Part shown: positions 57,161 to 64,000 of the stretch, piece by piece | Layout: each line of letters begins with the position of its first letter | Numbering within the stretch: the stretch's first letter is position 1 | Assembly (NCBI GenBank): GCA_033398695.1 | Contig: CM065818.1 | Coordinates: 57,002,001-57,066,000, forward strand | Direction of reading: 5' to 3' | Length of the DNA: 64,000 nt | Source of the DNA: Orobanche coerulescens | Lineage: Eukaryota; Streptophyta; Magnoliopsida; Lamiales; Orobanchaceae | Made by a program: the position numbers and the translations under genes | The notes under the pieces: model-generated | What the model saw: the letters and a program-made list of their open reading frames with translations, nothing else | Database searches by the model: none | What the model was told of the DNA's origin: nothing

Positions 57161-58256
57161 TGCTACCCAAAATATTATCCGGAGATAGATATTGCTGGAA
57201 TGGATGGATAGCAAACAAAGTGCAAGAGCACTTCTGTAGAGAAAGTAAATAACACAAGATTTGCCGGGGTTGTTAGTCCCGGGATTGAATGCTCTCGCGA
57301 GATGTTATTAATACAAATATTCTAGGATACAAGTACTAATGTTAGAATATTAATACAATGAGTATAAAGATTCTAGTTATCTTAGCTATAGAGCGTGAAG
57401 ATTGCCGGAAGAACCAGATATGATGCTCTATGAGTTCTTGTAACAACGTTGATGAGCTGTGACGACCGTGAGAAATCGACAGTCTCTCACGGTGTGTATT
57501 AGCTGTATGTTGGGGTTCTTAGGCTGGCGGGTCTCGTTGAACCTGTACTGCAAGGAGTTCTTGCCTCTACCGACCGTCTTATGGATGAGAGGTGCTGAGA
57601 GAGAAATCCTGAGGTAGATTCCAGAGAGGAAGCCAAGAGCCTGAAGGAATGTATGTATTCTGAATGTATTTTTCCACTGCGAGGGAATGAATTCCCAACC
57701 TTTTTCCAGTTGCTGGAAGTTCTCTATTTATAGGACTGGGGCAAGCTGGGCGATCGCCTCTGCTGTATTATAATAAGCGGCCGATCGTCTTTAGCACATG
57801 GGCTGGTCCCCTTAAAGTCCGCAGTAGTTGCTGGCAGCCAGCTGTGCGGTCCAATGAGAAGTCTGCACGCGTCTGAGTCGCTGTCACGGGCGGTCCCACC
57901 CTGTACCTTTCGGCGGGTTTGTCGGTAGGTGAGTAGGTGGTGACAGGTTGTGGTCAACGATCTATGTTATGCGGCGCCTTTCGCGGATCTGCACGTGGGC
58001 GTTGCTTTGAGATCCAGTCTTCGTAGACTTTGACGGACGAAGGTCTTGTTCGTGGCATAGGACGGTCGTCCTTAGTCGAGCACCAGAATCGATCGCTAGG
58101 TGCCAAAGGCGATCGCCTTGAGAGTCGATCGCTAGATATTCGAAGGTGGACTGTTATCTCCGTTTAGGCGAGTTCGACGTGGATTGATTGGTTGTGGACT
58201 TGGTCACTCGGCACTTACTCTGATCGCCGCCGAGGCGTATAAATCGCCGCACAACA
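57161..58256 (-). mobile_element. 3' LTR of the second Tat element
   Basis: Edges TGCTACCC and CGCACAACA. Minus-strand TATA TATAAATA at 57732-57725, CGATCG cluster 57750-58160. At 1096 bp it is longer than the other Tat LTRs and diverged from them, so it is a related but distinct subfamily. Confidence 0.85.
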
Positions 58257-58618
58257 ATTGCCCCCCACCTTGCTCCGATGTTGGAAACGTGGAGTGAGGT
58301 GGTTCTGTTGGCGATCGCTGAATTATGACGAGTGACTCTGCATTTTGCGGAACTGGCGATCGTCTTTGAGCAGATTGATTTTGGACTTGGACGACCTGGT
58401 CGGTCGCTGAAATGAGCGGGAAATGATAATGGACGTGGAAAATTCTCTGGGGCACGTGTCGGGTTCCTATTGGGGGATACCGACGGTTAGCTGCGACTCC
58501 TCGTCTGGCGTGTCCTCGAAACGACGCATCGCGGGTTTCGAGGGAGTCATTTAATTGCGACGGTTGCACTCCAACCCCTGAGATTCTCCATAATTGCATA
58601 GAAGTCCCTGCTATCTCC

Positions 58619-58628
58619 TATAAAAAGG
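58619..58628 (+). promoter_or_regulatory. TATA box of the second antisense gene
   Basis: TATAAAAAGG, at the same relative position as 33499-33507. Confidence 0.6.
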
Positions 58629-58779
58629 CGTTGGGTTGCAGTGTTAAGACCCTTATGCACTTTATCGGAGAAGAAGACTTTTTGCTGAAGATTTTTCTGG
58701 AGATTTCGACTGCTGATCGTCCATCGACTCGATCCTTGGTAAGAAAAGACACTCCTTTTCTCCTCTTCTTATTTCGAGA

Positions 58780-61446
58780 ATGTCTGGAACATCTTCTTCG
58801 CACGGAGTGGGCTCCACCTCCGCCGCTGGGGCTTCGACTGCCCGGGGAGGATCCTCCGCAGATTTCCATCTGGAGACGGCCGTCGAGGCTATCCGGGCCG
58901 GTATTGACCCCGCGAAAGTCGAGGCGCTGTTCAATGAAGCCGACGTTGCCAGGGAGGCGGCGGTTGAGCCAAGACGGTCGCAGACTTAGAGAGATTCGGC
59001 GGTGAAGGCCTACTGGGAGCAGCATAGTGCTTTTGGCCAGGCCTATTTGGCCTTCGATGAAATCATGGAGAGGTTGGCTGGCCCGTCTCCTAAATTCAAT
59101 TACCGGGAGTATTCGATCGCTCATCCTTATCAACCTCCTAGGCGATCACTGTTTCGGGCTGCGCAGCGATCTCTATGGTCCCTTGGCCAGATAAGGAGCT
59201 CGGCGACTAGGAAGGATCTGGCCGTCTGGAGGACGATATTCCATGTCCCTTCAGATGTGGATCTTTTTGTGCCGGCCGAGAATGAGCGAGCCGATCAGCC
59301 TCCGGAGGGTATGGTCGCCGTGAACGAAGCAATCATGGAGGATGGGCTGCGGTTCCTTTGTCTTCTTCTATCTCCCATCTGCTGGCTGCTTGGAACGTGG
59401 CGCCGATCCAGTTGACGCCGAATGCCTGGCTCTAGATCATTTGCACTCTCACCTTGTTCGGCGGTCACCGACTGTACCGCCTTCCTTCGCTGTTGGAGAT
59501 GAATCACCTGTTCAAGCTGACGGCTCAAAAAGGGTCGGTCGGAGGCTATCATATTCAAGGCCGATCCGGTCGGGTGATCCTCGGAGTCCCAAACAAGGTG
59601 CGGGGCGACCCGGCGAAGTAGTTCTGGGTCGGCGGTTCATGGAAGGCGTTAGCGAGCAACAATCCCATGGAGGAGTTGAATATTCCCACTGGCTTTCGGG
59701 AGAGGAATCCGGGTAAGGGTTCTGACTCTCCATTTGTTCGGATATGTTCTGAACTGATCTAATTTGGTTTTCCTTTTGCAGGTTTCCATATTCCGACGAT
59801 CGACGAGCTTCCTTTCGCCTTTTTGGTCGTCTGGGAGCGGATACGAAGTTTGCCGGACGACGACTTAGACGTCTGCCGGATCAACAAGGAGAGCCGTTAG
59901 CTGTCAGCTCGGCTATTCATCTTTCCACGTCATCTCTCGGTCTCAGGTATGAGTTTTTGCGATCTCCAATTGCTTGGAGATCGTCCTGCTTGGAGAGTGT
60001 GTCTGACCGTGGTTCAATTGTTCTTTATTGCAGAAGTCCGTTTTCCTCGCTTCTTGGAGCCCCCACCGGAGATAGCTATGTCGAATCCTGGAGTTTTGGG
60101 CCGTCTTCGCTAGAAGAAGTCATCTCGAGCTCCTCCTGTGGCGTTACCTCTTATTCTGGAGGTGGGGCCTCGCATAGAGCCGATCGTGGCGGAGGAGGAA
60201 GTTCGGGAGGAGGGGCTCCAGACGAATCGCAAACGGCAGAGGTCGGGAGAAACTCTAGTTTCTGCCCCAGTCAGTGAGGTGCCGATCGCCACACCTCCTA
60301 TCACCGTTGTTCCCCCGATGAATGAGCCTACGCCCTCTGCAACTTTCCTGCGGGAGATGGCGATCGCTGAGGGTGAGACCCCTCGCGGGAAAGCATACTT
60401 CGGCCGCGATCCTGAGAGAGCCGAGAGGTAGACTTTGTTTGTTGAGTTGAATCTCGTCATTTACGTGGGAGATATGCTAACTTTTGTTGTTTTGATGCAG
60501 GATCCGTAGCACTAACCCATCTTGCCCGCCAATGGTGCTGGATTTTTTAGGGAGCCGATCTCCTCGCCAGGCCTGTGATATCCCGCTATATGTCAACCGG
60601 GCCGTTTCTGCTTTGCCGAAGGCCTGGATGACGGACTTAGATGCGATCGCTCGCCAGCGATCCGGGAATGCAATGCAAGCCGCTTTCGCTCTCTCCCTCC
60701 AGGCGGCGAAGATGGTTGTCCAAGCTGTGCAGGAGTTCGAGGGGCGTCCTTACACTACTCGTCTGCAGGTGGATCTCGAGGCGGCTCGGAAAGAGAATGC
60801 CGAGTTCGCCGACAGGATTGTGGCAATGGAGAAGGACTCCCTGGATGCAGCTAAGTGAGCGAGTCATGAACTTGAGCTGGCGAGAAAGGATGCCGAGCAA
60901 GCCCGGGTGATGGTTGACCGATTTCGAGATTGGATGACAGATGCCCGACGGTCGCAGGCGGTCGCTGAGAAGGAGGCTGATCAACTGAAGGTGACTGTCG
61001 CTCGGCTGACTAGCAAGCTGGCGGCGTCGAGGGGAGAGACGGCCGCAAGGGAGGCCGAGCTCCAGGGTGCGCACCAGGCGATGGCGGAGCTGAAAGGGAA
61101 GCTAGAGGCGACCGAGGCCAATCCCTTTCTTAATGTGGAGTTTGTCAGTGAGTTTGCCTATTATATGGCGTTCGCTGACTCGCTCCGAGCTGCTAAGAAG
61201 GGAGGACTGGAGGTCGGCCCTCTAGCCGAAAACTTCAAGGCGTATGTGTTGGAGCACCCTCTTCATCATGACTTCTCCGTGCCGATCTTGGACCTCGCGG
61301 ACATCGGCGTGGACTTGAGCTGGTATCCGACTCCGGCGAATCTTGTTCATCCCGACGCTCCGGAGGACAGGGAGGCCGCTCCGGAAGCTGGCGAAGGGTC
61401 GCGGACAGAGCCGGAGGTTGAAGGCGAAGGCCAGGCAGGGGCCTGA
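58780..61446 (+). pseudogene. Tat antisense gene (Transposase_28-like), second copy
   Basis: Exons 58780-59712, 59782-59946, 60034-60427 and 60501-61446, with GT-AG introns of 69, 87 and 73 nt at the same positions as in the other copy. Splicing restores NPGFHIPTIDELPFAFLVVW across intron 1 and VSEVRFPRF across intron 2. Blocks: FHLETAVEAIRAGI, SLWSLGQIRSSATRKDL, ERADQPPEGMVAVN; the last exon is a long charged coiled coil with FLNVEFVSEFAYYMAFADSL and an acidic tail. Lesions: stops at 58987, in exon 2 (about 59898), 60111 and 60856, and a frameshift near 59360. The acceptor of intron 1 (GCAG) is intact here. Biochemical role unknown. Confidence 0.75.
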
Positions 61447-62545
61447 GGCTCTTCGTTCTTTTTGTTTTAGCTCTTTTGCCTTGTAATTTTGTAGCTTTCT
61501 CTTGTAATACTTAGGCCTACGGGCGACCGTGTATGTACTTTTGAAACTTCAAGTAATGAAATGAATGTTTGATTCTCCGATTTTTACTTGAATGATTGCT
61601 TTTCTGAGTCTTTGTATGACTTTGTACAAATGTGTGAGGAGAGATTGTTGTGTGTATAGCTCCAAGTAAATTGATAAACTCATATAGATAACTCTTACAA
61701 CAAATTTGATCGCTACACAAACATCTGAATAATGCCGATCTCCGTATGTAATTGAATAGGGACGATCATCGTATAAATAGTTCCGCACTCTTCCCCCTTG
61801 TTTTTGTTCACTTAGTGAAAGTAAGGAGACGAAAATAAATCGTCGAGTTAGCGGTCTTCAATTTTGTCGAATCCTCGAAAGGCCGTCCATCTCGGTCTTG
61901 AGGAGCCGTGCACGATCGCGGAGTTCGATGGACCGACCTCCACGACCGTGTCTTATGTACGAGCGACATTCCGTCTGATGGCTAAGTTCTCGTGACTCAC
62001 TTAATTGGTAGGGTCCTCCGAAGGCTGCGCTTCGCCTCGTATTTAAACGAAGGGCGTGCGGTCTTGGTCTGGAAGATTCCTTGCGCGGGGCGTCGTTGGA
62101 TTAATCAACTCCACTTCCGCGGCTTGTTAGCTCTGCTTCCACATCGGCACGCCATTAAGATGGCGACCCTCGACGATGTACGTTGAGACGGGGGGAGGGA
62201 CGCGTCGCATTGTCCAGGAAGGACCCGCCACGTTTAAGTGATGGACCTTTGAGGGCGCACGAACGTGTCCACATATTAGTTTTGGAGGGCCCTCAGACTA
62301 CGCCGGCCTCGTATTTAAATGAAGGGCGGGTGATCGTGGCCCAAAGGGACCTTGCATGGGCGCAAAGAACGGTTCCATTGTCCTCCGCGATCATGGCGAC
62401 ACTCTTCTACCTCGGACCATCAAGTCAGATGACGATCCTCGACGGTATACGTTGTGTAAGGGGAGGAGGTCGCCTGCCTAGGTTCTTCATGTAGATGACG
62501 AACTTTAGAGGGCGAGCGAGTCATCCTCTTTTTCGAAGCGTTTGT
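61447..62545. other. convergent non-coding 3' region of the second Tat element
   Basis: Similar to 45029-46135: the antisense gene's 3' end with AATGAAATGAAT, then two units with CTCGTATTTAAACGAAGGGC and CTCGACGGTATACGTTGTG-like blocks (about 62010-62200 and 62290-62470). Confidence 0.6.
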
Positions 62546-62559
62546 TCAGGCAGTAGCCT

Positions 62560-64000
62560 TTTGTCTAATGAGGTGGGAAATCGGGGAGAGACTTCCGAAG
62601 TTCCCTTCTCTTGATTGAAGCATATAGATACGGTCGCCGAGGTTGATCGAGGGGTCGGCTCGTATGAGCTTTCCAGCCTGTTCGCGTTCGACTCGGGCGA
62701 TCGTGTTGGGAGATTGGTGGGGCTCTGGCTAAGCCGACACGCTGTCCAACTTGCCCTCCTCGAACAATCTCCAGAGTTGTTTGAGGAGGTCGCGACATTG
62801 GTTGGTGTTGTGGCTGGGACTCTTGTGGTAGGCACAATATTGATTGTGGTCCAGATGACCGTGGTCCCTTATTGCCTTTGGCTTGTTCAGCGGTTCGTGC
62901 CCCTTGATAGCGTAGAAAATGTGGGCTGGAGTTCAGTTGAATGTGTGGAGGAGATGGGTTTCCACATCCTCCAAGGCCCTGAGATCGCCGGATGGCTTGT
63001 CTACCGCCTTCTTGGTTTTGGTGATCGCCGTCTTTCGGATAGGAGGAGGTGTTCCCTCGCCTAGGCGGAGGGTGAGTAGCCTTTACCTGGCCAGAAAGTC
63101 GGCAGCTTTAGCGCGGAAGATAGCGTAGGTTGGGGGGATGTCCTTCGTGAGATGTCTAAACATGGGAGTGACTGTAGAATCCCCCCAAGACTGAATAGAG
63201 AGCGAGCTCGTCGCTGATGGGCTTGCCAGTGAGGACGATTTCGTCTACTCGGTCTATGTAATCTGCATCGGATTCGTCTTCCCCCTGCCTGATTTTCATC
63301 ATGCGGTGGGGGCCTTCTGGTCTAGCGACCTTGGCGGCGAAGTATGACGTGAAGTCACTCGCCAGTTTCTCAAAGGAGATGATCGATCGCGGTGGTAGTA
63401 AGACGTACCAACTATGGGCCAGCTCGGACAATGTTAACGGGAAGATTCGGCACTTGGTCGCGTCTGATGCCCCACACCCGGTCATGTAAATCTGGAACTT
63501 GCTTAAGTGGGTTTTAGGGTCTGATCTCCCTTCGTACAGAGGTGTTTTGGGAGGAGCGATCCTTGGTTGCACGGGGGCAAGTTCGATGTGAACCGCGAGT
63601 GGCTCGATCGGTCCGATGATCTTTCTACTGGTGCTTGCCCCAGTATCCAAGAGTGCTTTCATCTCGTCGATCTGGCGTTGCATATTGGCCATCGCCGTGG
63701 CCTGGATGCTCGCGGCTAGGCGCTCGGAGTGGGAGCCGAGGCGATTAAGAACTGACCCCCTGGCGTTCGGAATGGGAGCCAGACGGTTGACCTGAATTCG
63801 GCTGGGAGTTGGGTAGGTCGAACTCCTGGTGACGGACTCGGATTCCGTCGTCTCGTGGTTGGGGCCAGAATGCCCCGGTCGCCATGATGGATCGCTTCCC
63901 AAGCGACTGAATACGGGACCGTCCGGTCTGGTGAGAGCCTTTCCTCGTGAATCGGGGCTTTTTGACGATCGCTCGCCCAGTAGCCCCTTGAATTTCCATT
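62560..64000 (-). pseudogene. gag of the second Tat element, partial
   Basis: The minus-strand frame 63902-63156 has TPLYEGRSDPKTHLSKFQIY, FPLTLSELAHSWYVLLPPRS and KIRQGEDESDADYIDRVDEI, keeping the Gln that is a stop in the other copy. After a frame break near 63160 come PPTYAIFRAKAADFL and the zinc motif CAYHKSPSHNTNQC (about 62830). The N-terminus is off the window. No protease frame follows. Confidence 0.8.

Larger units (their letters stand above)
57161..64000 (-). mobile_element. second Tat element, lacking pol, runs off the right edge
   Basis: 3' LTR 57161-58256, antisense gene 58780-61446, non-coding region with the duplicated hairpin block, then directly gag (62560-64000, minus). Protease, RT, RNase H and integrase (about 4 kb in the other copy) are missing, with the junction near 62545. 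The 5' LTR is outside the window. Confidence 0.85.

Overview
This window is repeat-dense nuclear DNA of a flowering plant, probably a eudicot. Support comes from plant-specific transposon lineages (Tekay/Del chromovirus, Tat with dual RNase H, Athila-type gag, RTE and L1 LINEs, CACTA, Stowaway- and Tourist-like MITEs), GT-AG introns, and fragments of plant genes (F-box/LRR, an EXO1-type nuclease, a MAP kinase exon). I see no intact host gene, no rRNA or tRNA gene and no prokaryotic feature. The texture is that of nested, decaying heterochromatin.

Left block (1-22.7 kb). A Ty1/copia element on the minus strand (LTR/leader and gag, 22.7-20.98 kb) was hit by an Athila-type element whose LTR starts at 20975. 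That element carries gag and protease but shows no RT, RNase H or integrase. It was later entered by (i) a Tekay chromovirus at 5348-14933 with 2.36-kb LTRs and a TCCGT target duplication, and (ii) a CACTA transposon at 15924-20529 with a TAG duplication and captured exon pieces. A further LTR with an adjacent primer-binding site occupies about 794-3199; its internal part runs off the left edge.

Middle block (22.7-31.7 kb). An F-box/FBD-LRR pseudogene is split by a 4.5-kb intron holding fold-back elements, a two-exon EXO1-like fragment and a LINE 3' fragment. A 5'-truncated RTE LINE follows, then a Stowaway-like MITE and the 3' end of a second copia element (RNase H, polypurine tract, 3' LTR).

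Right block (31.7-57.1 kb). The copia 3' LTR (31695 to about 55531) was entered by a Tat element (32206-53053, minus strand: gag, protease-RT, dual RNase H, integrase) and by a 1-kb Tourist-like MITE (54030-55039). The Tat element has a four-exon gene in antisense orientation between pol and its 3' LTR. Exon 1 of that gene was interrupted by a large non-coding LTR element (33782-42476, GATTG duplication). A decayed L1 LINE follows the copia LTR.

Right edge (57.2-64 kb). A second Tat copy keeps the 3' LTR, the antisense gene and gag but has lost protease through integrase.

The signal I consider most unusual is shared promoter architecture. The Tekay LTRs, the non-coding element's LTRs and the left LTR each have, upstream of a TATA-like box, an array of about 12-bp GC-rich palindromes separated by short unrelated spacers, with a period near 21-23 bp. 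The Tat LTRs show a looser cluster of CGATCG palindromes between the LTR promoter and an oppositely oriented TATA box of the antisense gene.
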